A stretch of 5,899 nt of DNA from an uncultured Oscillospiraceae bacterium (GCA_934533005.1 CAKTBC010000105.1:1-5899), one strand, 5' to 3'; positions 1 through 5,591 are shown, counted from the first letter of the stretch. The notes: generated by a model from the sequence alone, not told the origin. Translations and numbers: made by a program.

Positions 1-1038
1 CTCGGAAAGGAGCCAGATGCCCGCCACGGAGGAAAAGCTCAGCTGCAAGCTGACGCTCGCGCAGGCGGAGGGGTTGAACAGCAGAAGGAGCGCAAGTGCC
101 GTCAAAAGTGACGTGACCCCGTCGCTCTCCCGGCCGAAGAGTGGGGCGGAGAGAAGAAAGAACTGCATGACCGCCGCGCGCGTCACCGACGGCGTGAAGC
201 CCGTCATCGCCGCAAAGAGCAGCAGCACCGGAAGACTCACCGCAACAGCCCATGGCCGCCGCCCGATCAGCAGATAGAGAAAACCCATGAGAAAGGCGAT
301 GTGCATGCCGGACACCGCCACAACGTGCGCAAGCCCCGCGTCTGCGAGAGCGTAGTAATGCGCGCCGTCGTCGTAAAGATCGGTCTTGTCGCCGGTGAGA
401 AGTGCCGTAAGAAACGGCTGCACATCCGGCGGGAACACGCTCTGGCATATCTCGCCGATCGCGCGGCAGAGTGCCTTCGGCGCATAGAAAAACGAAAAGG
501 CCCAGCGTCCGGTGACCTCCGGCGCGCCGGTCGCCGTGGCACGCAGGAAAATTCCCTGCGCGGCATACGTATCCACGCTCTGCCCGTTGCGCTCCCGTGC
601 CGGGAGCAGCTTTACCGGGATCAAAAGCTCATCGCCCGGTGTGAGAGCGGAGAAATTCTCCGTATCGTAGGAGGCGATGCGGCACTTCACATTCGGAAGC
701 GCCGGGTCGGTGACGCACACCGTTACATATTCGCTCGTATCGTAAATATCCGGGTAATCCGCTACGCGCACGGAGATCACACGCTTTTCCCCCGCGAGCG
801 CGTCCGAGGGTGCGGCGAGAAAATGCTCCTGCACGAAAAAGGCAATAAGCCCGATGGCCGCGCCGAGAAGCGCAAGATGGGCGCGGGTACGGCTCTTGCC
901 GCGAGGGAGAAACAGCGTGAGCAGGGAAAGAAGCGTGCAGACACCCGCCGCCGGGAGCAGAACGCTCTCCGGCAGAAGGTAGAAGGATACAAAAATGGCA
1001 AAGGAAAACGCTCCGCAGAGCAGCGCCGCCTTACGCAT
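1..1038 (-). CDS. comEC: ComEC/Rec2 family competence DNA-uptake channel protein, N-terminal part (3' end outside window)
   Basis: I translated this frame by hand: 346 codons without a stop from the ATG at 1038-1036 to the window edge. ComEC forms the inner-membrane channel that carries single-stranded DNA into the cell during transformation. Hydrophobic segments occupy about residues 3-21, 27-43 and 50-68. A soluble, beta-rich stretch (about 80-180) fits the DUF4131/OB-fold domain. The competence domain follows, with LLTGDKTDL (213-221), the family signature AGLAHVVAVSGMHI (234-247), a PSVTRA motif near 283-288 and QLSF at 332-335. ComEC proteins are usually 700-800 residues, so about half is present, and the C-terminal metallo-beta-lactamase-like domain found in many members cannot be assessed. 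The start overlaps the stop of the XRE gene by 8 bases and has no strong ribosome site, which suggests translational coupling. Family call is firm; activity in competence is inferred. Confidence 0.93.
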   Translation of the reverse strand, partial: MRKAALLCGAFSFAIFVSFYLLPESVLLPAAGVCTLLSLLTLFLPRGKSRTRAHLALLGAAIGLIAFFVQEHFLAAPSDALAGEKRVISVRVADYPDIYDTSEYVTVCVTDPALPNVKCRIASYDTENFSALTPGDELLIPVKLLPARERNGQSVDTYAAQGIFLRATATGAPEVTGRWAFSFFYAPKALCRAIGEICQSVFPPDVQPFLTALLTGDKTDLYDDGAHYYALADAGLAHVVAVSGMHIAFLMGFLYLLIGRRPWAVAVSLPVLLLFAAMTGFTPSVTRAAVMQFFLLSAPLFGRESDGVTSLLTALALLLLFNPSACASVSLQLSFSSVAGIWLLSE

Positions 1039-1246
1039 GGCCGTTCTTTTCGTCCGTCAGGCCAAGCAGATAGTCCGTGGAGACATGATAGAGCTCTGCG
1101 AGCCGGATAACCGCCCAAACCGGGATCTCCCGGATACCGGCTTCGTACCGGCGGTAGACCTCCGGATGCATGGTCAGATATTCGGCGATCTTCTTTTGTG
1201 TAAGATCGTGATCTTCACGAAGCTCATACAGACGTGGAAAATACAT
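1031..1246 (-). CDS. XRE-family helix-turn-helix transcriptional regulator, 71 aa
   Basis: This small cytosolic DNA-binding protein is almost entirely one Cro/C1-type HTH domain. Helix 2 is about residues 16-24 (TQKKIAEYL), the recognition helix about 27-37 (HPEVYRRYEAG), and the tail STDYLLGLTDEKNG is typical of short clostridial XRE proteins. I chose the ATG at 1246 because MYFPRLYELREDHDLTQ resembles the common start of this group and GGGTGA (1256-1251, minus strand) sits 4 bases upstream, matching the 3' part of a full Shine-Dalgarno sequence. An in-frame ATG at 1282 would add 12 residues but has only a weak site and would place coding sequence across a probable operator. The gene overlaps comEC by 8 bases and precedes it, so the two are probably co-transcribed. 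Two palindromes just upstream suggest autoregulation. Target genes are not known from the sequence. Confidence 0.9.
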   Translation of the reverse strand: MYFPRLYELREDHDLTQKKIAEYLTMHPEVYRRYEAGIREIPVWAVIRLAELYHVSTDYLLGLTDEKNGHA

Positions 1247-1264
1247 ACAATCACCCGAGCTGAT

Positions 1265-1280
1265 GCTACCAAACGGTTGC
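1265..1280. promoter_or_regulatory. Candidate operator, promoter-distal degenerate copy
   Basis: The plus-strand sequence GCTACCAAACGGTTGC is an imperfect palindrome matching the copy at 1297-1312 at 12 of 16 positions, with the core ACC..A.ACGGTT kept. It lies 19 bases upstream of the chosen XRE start, in the probable leader or promoter. Its centre is 32 bp from that of the other copy, about three helical turns, so two dimers could bind on the same DNA face. Binding by the adjacent XRE protein is inference. Confidence 0.5.
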
Positions 1281-1296
1281 ATTTAACTCAGGTTTT

Positions 1297-1312
1297 CCAA
1301 CCATACGGTTGG
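1297..1312. promoter_or_regulatory. Candidate operator, near-perfect palindrome upstream of the XRE gene
   Basis: CCAACCATACGGTTGG is a 16-bp palindrome with one mismatched pair (arms CCAACC and GGTTGG). It lies about 50 bp upstream of the chosen XRE start and between the regulator gene and the hairpin repeat. Palindromes of this size are usual binding sites for XRE dimers, and autoregulation is common in the family. I could not place a convincing -35/-10 pair for this unit, so whether the site blocks polymerase directly is unknown. Confidence 0.6.
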
Positions 1313-1329
1313 TTATGTATGTTTAAAAA

Positions 1330-1429
1330 GGCCCCCTCCTCGAGGGAGCTGCCGAGCTTGCGAGGCTGAGGGAGTTACTCCTTCCGTCTCGCCTCCGGCG
1401 AGCCATCTCCCTCGTCAGAGGGGGGCTTC
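1330..1429. repeat. 100-bp nested-hairpin intergenic repeat
   Basis: The ends are inverted: GCCCCCT (1331-1337) pairs with AGGGGGC (1419-1426 region), and CGAGGGAGCTG (1341-1351) pairs at 10 of 11 bases with CATCTCCCTCG (1404-1414). Two smaller hairpins lie inside: GGAGT-T-ACTCC (1371-1381) and CTCGCC-TCC-GGCGAG (1389-1403). TTTAAAA occurs on both sides (1322-1328 and 1439-1445), a possible but low-complexity target duplication. From general knowledge, similar GAGGGAG/CTCCCTC palindromic units are abundant between genes in gut Clostridia; copy number here cannot be tested. It sits between two divergent genes, upstream of both promoters, so it is not a normal gene-end terminator. Confidence 0.7.
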
Positions 1430-1474
1430 CATTATTTATTTAAAAGTATACCATATCCCTCATGGGAAAGCAAC

Positions 1475-1503
1475 TTGCCGCGCGGGGGCGGGCATGGTAG
1501 AAT
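1475..1503 (+). promoter_or_regulatory. Sigma-A-type promoter for the TatD-family gene
   Basis: TTGCCG at 1475-1480 is separated by exactly 17 bases from TAGAAT at 1498-1503, which differs from the -10 consensus at one position. The predicted transcript start, about 1510, lies directly before the ribosome site at 1511-1519, giving a very short leader. Confidence 0.7.
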
Positions 1504-1527
1504 GGATTTGAGAGGAAGGTGCGCCGC

Positions 1528-2292
1528 ATGATCTTTGATACCCACGCCCACTACGACGACAGAAAATTTGACACCGACCGGCACGATGTCCTTGCCTCAA
1601 TGCCGGAGAAGGGCATTTCACTTATTATCGACCCCGGCTGCGACGGCGAGAGCTCGCGCGCGGCGTGCGCGCTCGCGCAGGAATACCCGTTCGTCTATGC
1701 CGCCGTGGGCTGGCACCCGGAGGAGTGGGAGAGCTGGAACGGCGAGAGCATGGCGCTGCTGCGCTCACTCTGCGCGCAGCCGAAGGTCGTCGCCATCGGC
1801 GAGATCGGGCTGGACTATTACTGGGACACCGAGCACAAGGCGCTGCAAAAGGAGATGTTTGAACGGCAGCTCTCGCTCGCGATCGAGCGAAACCTGCCCG
1901 TGATCGTACACGACCGCGAGGCGCACGGCGACTCGCTGGAGACCGTGATGAACTACCCCGAGGCGCGCGGTGTGTTCCACTGCTTCTCCGGCAGCGCGGA
2001 AATGGCAAAGGAGCTTATCCGGCGCGGCTGGTATCTCGGCTTTGACGGCCCCGTTACTTATAAAAACAACAAAAAGGCCGCCGAGGTGCTCGCCGTAACG
2101 CCGCTCGAGCGCATTCTCGTGGAGACGGACAGCCCGTACATGGCGCCCGAGCCGTGCCGTGGGAAGCGCAACGATTCATCGCTTCTCGTATACGTGCTTG
2201 AAAAGATCGCCGCTGCCAAGGGCGTGACGGCGGAGGAAATGACGCGCATCACGCGCGAAAACGGCTGCCGTCTGTTCGGCATCGACGCATAA
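1528..2292 (+). CDS. tatD: TatD-family metal-dependent hydrolase (putative DNase), 254 aa
   Basis: This is a cytosolic TIM-barrel metallohydrolase of the TatD family (YcfH/YabD branch); characterised members are magnesium-dependent 3'-5' DNases linked to DNA repair or quality control. All expected metal ligands are visible, numbering from the ATG at 1528: DTHAH at 4-8 (H6, H8), GEIGLDYY with E92, VHDREAH with H128, FHCFSG with H151 and ETDSPYMAP with D201. Length is normal for the family (about 250-265). I chose ATG 1528 because AGAGGAAGG (1511-1519) lies 8 bases upstream; a GTG in frame at 1519 would overlap that ribosome site. The gene has its own promoter and ends inside a strong two-way terminator, so it looks monocistronic. 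The natural substrate is not determined by sequence. Confidence 0.96.
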   Translation: MIFDTHAHYDDRKFDTDRHDVLASMPEKGISLIIDPGCDGESSRAACALAQEYPFVYAAVGWHPEEWESWNGESMALLRSLCAQPKVVAIGEIGLDYYWDTEHKALQKEMFERQLSLAIERNLPVIVHDREAHGDSLETVMNYPEARGVFHCFSGSAEMAKELIRRGWYLGFDGPVTYKNNKKAAEVLAVTPLERILVETDSPYMAPEPCRGKRNDSSLLVYVLEKIAAAKGVTAEEMTRITRENGCRLFGIDA

Positions 2293-2328
2293 AAACTGCC
2301 GCCGGGCTCTCCCCGGCGGCAGTTTTTT
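2291..2328. terminator. Bidirectional intrinsic terminator between tatD and the kinase-like gene
   Basis: A perfect 12-bp GC-rich stem (ACTGCCGCCGGG 2295-2306 with CCCGGCGGCAGT 2312-2323) encloses a 5-base loop. It is flanked by AAAAA on the left and TTTTTT on the right, so it gives a U-tract on either strand. It overlaps the last bases of both convergent stop codons (TAA at 2290-2292 and minus-strand TAA at 2329-2327). Confidence 0.93.
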
Positions 2329-3394
2329 ATTCTCTGTATTTCCTCTGGTAGGCTTCCGTCGGCAGCACTTCGCTGAGCTCCGTCAGGATCAGCTCGGGGC
2401 CGCTGTCGTGCCGCAGCGTGTCGCGCAGCGGCAGCTTCCCCGTGAGTGGGAGCTGAAGGTGCATGCTCGTTTCGCCGTTCTCGCCGCGCTGGATGACGAG
2501 CACGCCGTTGTGAAGCTGTGCGATTCCCTGCGCGATGGAGAGGCCAAGTCCCGAGTCCTGCACGTTGGTGAGCGAGTCCTCCCGGTTGGGCGTGAACACC
2601 TCGGCAAGCTCGCTCTCCGTCATGCCCCGGCTGTCGTCGCAGAGCGTGAGCTGGCAGCGGTGGCCGACGCGCTTGAGCCGGACGGCGATCGTTCCGCCCT
2701 CGCCGGTGTGCATGACGCAGTTGGCGATCAGGATGAGCAGAAGCTGCTCGAGCCTGTCGCGGTCGCCCACCACGAAGAGGTTATCCCCCGATATCTCCCA
2801 GCGGAATTTGATATTTTTCCGCCGGAGGAAAAACTCCGCGGAGCCCATGAGATCGTCCACAAGATGGCTGATCGAGACCGCCTGCATCCGGCAGGCCATC
2901 GTCCCGGCGGCAAGCGCGTTCACGTCTGCGAGCTGGTTGGTGAGATGGAGCATCGAATAGTAGCTGTGGAAAAGGATCGAGGCGTACATCGCGTCGTCAT
3001 CGTCCTCCGGCTCGCTCTCCGTAACGCGGTCGAGCGCCAGACGGAGATTGAACGCCGCCGTGCGCATCTGCCGGAGCGCCGTCGGCGGTACAGGCGGGAG
3101 GGACTGCTCTTCGAGCTGGATTGTGAGAACGAGAATGTCGCCGCAGCGCGCGCCGGTCACATTCCGCGCCGCGCCGTCAACAGTGACCGATGTGGCAAAG
3201 CTGTCGCCCCAGACGTCCTCTTCCAGACCAGGGAAACGCTTTTCCACACGCTCGCCCGTGACGTCCGCACCGAACAGACGGCACGCCGCCGGGTTGGCAA
3301 ACACAACGCTGCCCTTCGCAGCGCCGCAGACGGCATCCCGGCTCAACCGGAACAGCGGCGCGATCGCCGCGCCGGACTTATCATTTATTTCCAT
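2327..3394 (-). CDS. Cytosolic PAS/histidine-kinase-like ATPase-domain protein lacking the phosphoacceptor His, 355 aa
   Basis: No signal peptide or membrane segment is visible, so it should act in the cytosol. Residues about 12-95 look like a PAS fold (FRLSRDAV..., VVFANPAACRLFGADVTG). Residues about 105-162 resemble a two-helix dimerisation/phosphoacceptor domain with an acidic turn (EPEDDDD, 128-134). Residues about 205-317 form a HATPase_c domain: N-box N225 in LILIANCVMHT, a degenerate G1 box (DDSRG, 253-257; the first glycine is serine), an F-box-like EVFTPN (265-270) and an intact G2 box SGLGLSIAQG (281-290). Where kinases have SHELRTP this protein has LRQMRTA (107-113), so Arg108 takes the histidine position. 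No response regulator lies nearby. I chose ATG 3394 over an in-frame TTG at 3445 because the promoter's -10 box lies at 3439-3434, inside the longer reading. Ligand and partner are unknown. Confidence 0.85.
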   Translation of the reverse strand: MEINDKSGAAIAPLFRLSRDAVCGAAKGSVVFANPAACRLFGADVTGERVEKRFPGLEEDVWGDSFATSVTVDGAARNVTGARCGDILVLTIQLEEQSLPPVPPTALRQMRTAAFNLRLALDRVTESEPEDDDDAMYASILFHSYYSMLHLTNQLADVNALAAGTMACRMQAVSISHLVDDLMGSAEFFLRRKNIKFRWEISGDNLFVVGDRDRLEQLLLILIANCVMHTGEGGTIAVRLKRVGHRCQLTLCDDSRGMTESELAEVFTPNREDSLTNVQDSGLGLSIAQGIAQLHNGVLVIQRGENGETSMHLQLPLTGKLPLRDTLRHDSGPELILTELSEVLPTEAYQRKYRE

Positions 3395-3433
3395 GTCAGC
3401 AGTTTTCCCTTTCCGCCGGATATTATTGATCGT

Positions 3434-3442
3434 ATCATAGCA
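3434..3442 (-). promoter_or_regulatory. Extended -10 promoter for the kinase-like gene
   Basis: The minus strand reads TGCTATGAT here: TGn followed by TATGAT, an extended -10 with one mismatch. No good -35 hexamer stands 17 bases upstream, which extended -10 promoters tolerate. Transcription would start near 3427, giving a leader of about 33 bases to ATG 3394. The only ribosome-site-like stretch, AAAGGGA, is somewhat far (about 11 bases) from that ATG. Confidence 0.5.
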
Positions 3443-3539
3443 CAAATTTCGCGGCGCGGATACCCTGATTTTACTTTTTTTGCGCAGTCAAACGCCTCAT
3501 CGCCGTTTTCTATACATATTCACTAACTAAATGTCGAGA

Positions 3540-3596
3540 ATAATTTAATATTGTTTAAAAAAAACACTTGTTCCGCGCGCAGAAATGATGTAAAAT
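3540..3596 (+). promoter_or_regulatory. Strong promoter for gap with AT-rich upstream element
   Basis: TTGTTC (3568-3573) and TAAAAT (3591-3596) are 17 bases apart. Directly upstream, about 3540-3564 is nearly pure A/T and fits an UP element, as expected for a highly expressed glycolytic gene. TGTTT (3552-3556) and AAACA (3562-3566) form a short inverted repeat beside the -35 box that could bind a regulator, though a chance origin within A/T-rich DNA is equally possible. Confidence 0.65.
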
Positions 3597-3648
3597 GCAG
3601 CCGGTTAGAAGAAGAGATCAAAAAATTTTTTTACAGGAGGATACACAC

Positions 3649-4659
3649 ATGATTAGAATTGGTATCAGCGGATTCGGACGCATCGGCCGTCTGGCGGCCC
3701 GCGTGGCTCTGCGCCGCGGCGACATGGAGGTCGTTGCAATCAACGCTCCGGACAAGACTCCTGAGCAGATCGCTTACGTTTTCTCCCATGACTCCGTCCA
3801 CGGCAAGTGGGAAGGCACCGTCTCCTACGACGAGCATCACCTGATCGTTGACGGCAAACCCATCCTGCTCCTCAGCAGCCGCGATCCCTCCACCCTCGGC
3901 TGGGGTGAGCTGAATGTTCCTTACGTTGTTGAGTGCACCGGCAAGTTCCTCACCGCCGAGAGCGTGCAGCCCCATCTGGACGCCGGCGCAAAGTTTGTGC
4001 TGATGAGCGCCCCCGCGAAGGACAAGACCCCGATGTTCGTTTACGGCGTCAACCACAAGACGTTTGACCCCTCCCTCAAGACTGCTTCGGCCGCTTCCTG
4101 CACCACCAACTGCCTCGCCCCCATGGCGAAAGTCCTGCACGACAACTTTGGTATCGTCGAAGGCCTCATGACGACCGTTCACGCCGCCACCGCCACGCAG
4201 AGCATCGTTGACGAATACTCCAAGAAGAACTGGCGTCTCGGCCGCAGCACCTACGACAACATCATCCCCTCCACCACCGGCGCCGCGAAGGCCGTCGGCA
4301 AGGTCATCCCCGAGCTGCAGGGCAAGCTGACCGGCATGTCCATGCGTATCCCCGCTCCGGACGGCTCCATCGTTGACCTGACCGTGTCTCTCGCCAAGGA
4401 GACCACCTACGAGGAAGTCTGCGCCGCGATGAAGGCCGCCTGCGAAGGCGAGCTGAAGGAAGTCATGGCTTACGAAGATCAGCCCATCGTCTCCTCCGAC
4501 ATCATCGGCGAGACCCACTCCAGCATCTTTGACGCGCAGGCCGGCATCGCTCTGAACGGCCACTTCATGAAGCTCTGCGCCTGGTACGACAACGAGTACG
4601 GCTTCACCTGCAACATGATGCGTCTGCTCGCTCACATTGCCTCCGTCCGCGGCGAGTAA
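3649..4659 (+). CDS. gap: Type I glyceraldehyde-3-phosphate dehydrogenase, 336 aa
   Basis: The enzyme converts glyceraldehyde 3-phosphate, phosphate and NAD(P)+ to 1,3-bisphosphoglycerate in cytosolic glycolysis or gluconeogenesis. The N-terminal nucleotide-binding motif is GISGFGRIGR (5-14). The catalytic block is SAASCTTNC with Cys151; the general base is His178 in TTVHAATATQ. NIIPSTTGAAKAVGKVIPEL (204-223) and AWYDNEYGF (311-319) are standard. Length matches the family. Two cofactor-related positions are unusual: INAPDK has Ala33 where NAD-specific enzymes have Asp, and VDEYSKK has Tyr190 where a proline is usual. ATG 3649 is chosen because AGGAGG (3635-3640) is 8 bases upstream; an in-frame ATG at 3595 overlaps the -10 box. 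Third codon positions are strongly biased to C/T, typical of high expression. No other glycolytic gene adjoins it. Confidence 0.98.
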   Translation: MIRIGISGFGRIGRLAARVALRRGDMEVVAINAPDKTPEQIAYVFSHDSVHGKWEGTVSYDEHHLIVDGKPILLLSSRDPSTLGWGELNVPYVVECTGKFLTAESVQPHLDAGAKFVLMSAPAKDKTPMFVYGVNHKTFDPSLKTASAASCTTNCLAPMAKVLHDNFGIVEGLMTTVHAATATQSIVDEYSKKNWRLGRSTYDNIIPSTTGAAKAVGKVIPELQGKLTGMSMRIPAPDGSIVDLTVSLAKETTYEEVCAAMKAACEGELKEVMAYEDQPIVSSDIIGETHSSIFDAQAGIALNGHFMKLCAWYDNEYGFTCNMMRLLAHIASVRGE

Positions 4660-4692
4660 GTTTCTGAGCGTTGGATTTCAAGGCATAAACCC

Positions 4693-4731
4693 ATGCCCCC
4701 ATCCTGCCGCAAGCAGGACGGGGGCATTTCT
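4693..4731 (+). terminator. Hairpin after gap with a poor U-tract (leaky terminator or attenuator)
   Basis: ATGCCCCC (4693-4700) pairs with GGGGGCAT (4720-4727), and TCCTGC (4702-4707) with GCAGGA (4713-4718), separated by one A/C mismatch and closed by a 5-base loop. The tail is only TTTCTTC, so termination may be incomplete. The ygjV-like ribosome site begins about 6 bases after the stem, so readthrough transcripts would supply that gene. Confidence 0.65.
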
Positions 4732-4745
4732 TCGGAGGATTTTGG

Positions 4746-5252
4746 ATGAATACGGTACTTCTCGGCAACATCGTTGCGCTCATCGGCGCGGCCATCATGG
4801 TCTCGACTGGCTTTCTGAAAACGAAAAAACAGATCCTCACCGTGCAATGCTTTCAGTATGGCGTGCTGAGCGCTTCGAACGCCCTTCTCGGCGCGTTCAC
4901 GGGCATCACAGCCAACGTGGTCGGCATCGCGCGCAATCTCTTCTGCATGAAAAGAGAGTTCACCACGCCGTGGAAGCTCGTATTCATCGCCGCGCAGCTC
5001 GCGCTGTTCTTCGCCTTCAACGCCGACGGCTGGTTTGGGCTGCTGCCCGCTGCGGCCACATGCGCGTACACGTGGTTCCTTGATCTCAAGGATGAAGTGC
5101 AGCTCAAGATCGTCATCATCGTCACGGTGCTCTGCTGGGCGGTCTACGATTTTGCTTTCAAAAACTATGTGACGTTCGCCTTTGATCTCGGCACGGCGGT
5201 GTCCAATCTCGTCGGCATTGTCACGCTCCGCCGCGCGGCAAAGTGCGGGTAA
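4746..5252 (+). CDS. YgjV-family small integral membrane protein, 168 aa
   Basis: This resembles the YgjV family (Imp-YgjV), bacterial inner-membrane proteins of unknown function. Hydrophobic segments lie near residues 3-21, 38-60, 77-92, 95-112, 118-137 and 141-161, suggesting five or six membrane passes. The family-like core is LLGAFTGITANVVGIARNLFCMKR (47-70), where a small-residue-rich helix ends in a conserved Arg-Asn; a short basic loop KTKKQ (25-29) follows the first helix. Length is near that of E. coli YgjV (about 180). The start is supported by GGAGGA (4734-4739), 6 bases before the ATG. No separate promoter is obvious in the 86 bases after gap, so it is probably read from gap transcripts passing the hairpin at 4693-4731. 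I assign no substrate or biochemical role. Confidence 0.85.
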   Translation: MNTVLLGNIVALIGAAIMVSTGFLKTKKQILTVQCFQYGVLSASNALLGAFTGITANVVGIARNLFCMKREFTTPWKLVFIAAQLALFFAFNADGWFGLLPAAATCAYTWFLDLKDEVQLKIVIIVTVLCWAVYDFAFKNYVTFAFDLGTAVSNLVGIVTLRRAAKCG

Positions 5253-5265
5253 CGCATGAAAATGT

Positions 5266-5295
5266 GTCAATGCTGACTTCTCATTGACTGCTTTT
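5266..5295 (+). terminator. Possible weak terminator after the YgjV-family gene
   Basis: GTCAATG (5266-5272) and CATTGAC (5282-5288) form a perfect 7-bp stem around a 9-base loop, followed by TGCTTTTT (5289-5296). It begins 13 bases after the stop codon. The stem is AT-rich and short, so termination would be inefficient. TGTCAAT (5265-5271) could instead pair with ATTGACA (5308-5314) in the neighbouring element. Confidence 0.4.
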
Positions 5296-5300
5296 TCGCT

Positions 5301-5578
5301 AGCGTCGATTGACAAGGGCACACGCGGTTCTGCCGGGCGGGGAAATGCCCCCATACTGCGTCAAAGCCCTTGAAAATACACAAAGTATTCTCTGCGGACT
5401 TTTCCTTGTCTGCGAGCATTTCTGCTCCGGCAGAACTGCTTCGCATCGGACAGCCTTGGATTTTCGAGGGATTTTTGTCCTTTGCGACGACGGCGGGCTG
5501 TCGCCCGCCTAGGAACAAAGGGCAAAAAGCACCGAAAAGACTGGCTGCCCGACGTGTGTGCTCTTGTTAATCGACGCT
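5301..5578 (+). other. Large structured element with 25-bp terminal inverted repeats and a three-way-junction fold (candidate ncRNA or MITE-like element)
   Basis: No credible gene lies here. Positions 5301-5325 pair with 5554-5578 over 25 bp, three of them G-U as plus-strand RNA (P1); both ends start AGCGTCGATT when read inward. Directly inside, P2 joins 5327-5336 to 5427-5436 and 5342-5348 to 5416-5422, carrying hairpins 5375-5389 and 5394-5413. P3 joins 5446-5455 to 5543-5552 (9 of 10), 5461-5466 to 5533-5538, 5472-5484 to 5516-5528, and ends in GGCGGGC-TGTC-GCCCGCC (5492-5509). Four of the five imperfect pairs are G-U on the plus strand, hinting that the plus strand is the folded RNA. A strong terminator follows at 5592-5628. 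No clear promoter was found. Either a structured RNA or a non-autonomous mobile repeat would fit; I do not recognise a named RNA class. Confidence 0.75.
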
Positions 5579-5591
5579 TTATTCGGCATAT

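Noticed and set aside
301..1110. 269-codon plus-strand open frame across comEC and the XRE gene
   Set aside because: It is very Arg-rich and motif-free, and it overlaps two convincing minus-strand genes.
2408..3526. 372-codon plus-strand open frame opposite the kinase-like gene
   Set aside because: The minus-strand frame has recognisable PAS and HATPase motifs; this one is Arg/Glu/Val-rich without motifs.
3551..3568. Possible Rex operator upstream of gap
   Set aside because: TTGTT matches one half-site, but the second half is off register and lacks the final AA; too weak in A/T-rich DNA.
3631..4635. 334-codon open frame on the minus strand opposite gap
   Set aside because: It is the mirror of a strongly codon-biased gene: low-complexity Gly/Val/Asp-rich product and no ribosome site or family resemblance.
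5309..5337. Perfect -35 word TTGACA (5309-5314) as promoter for the structured element
   Set aside because: No -10-like hexamer occurs 15-19 bases downstream; the region is GC-rich and the word lies inside the P1 stem.
4632..5354. 240-codon minus-strand frame opposite the YgjV-family gene
   Set aside because: Charged, motif-free product antisense to a hydrophobic protein; a shadow of that gene.
5267..5518. 83-codon minus-strand frame (and 67-codon plus-strand frame) in the structured element
   Set aside because: The frame crosses the hairpins and ends mid-arm, has no ribosome site and no family resemblance; the palindromic structure explains the sequence better. If the element is repeated, such frames may be annotated as hypothetical proteins by mistake.
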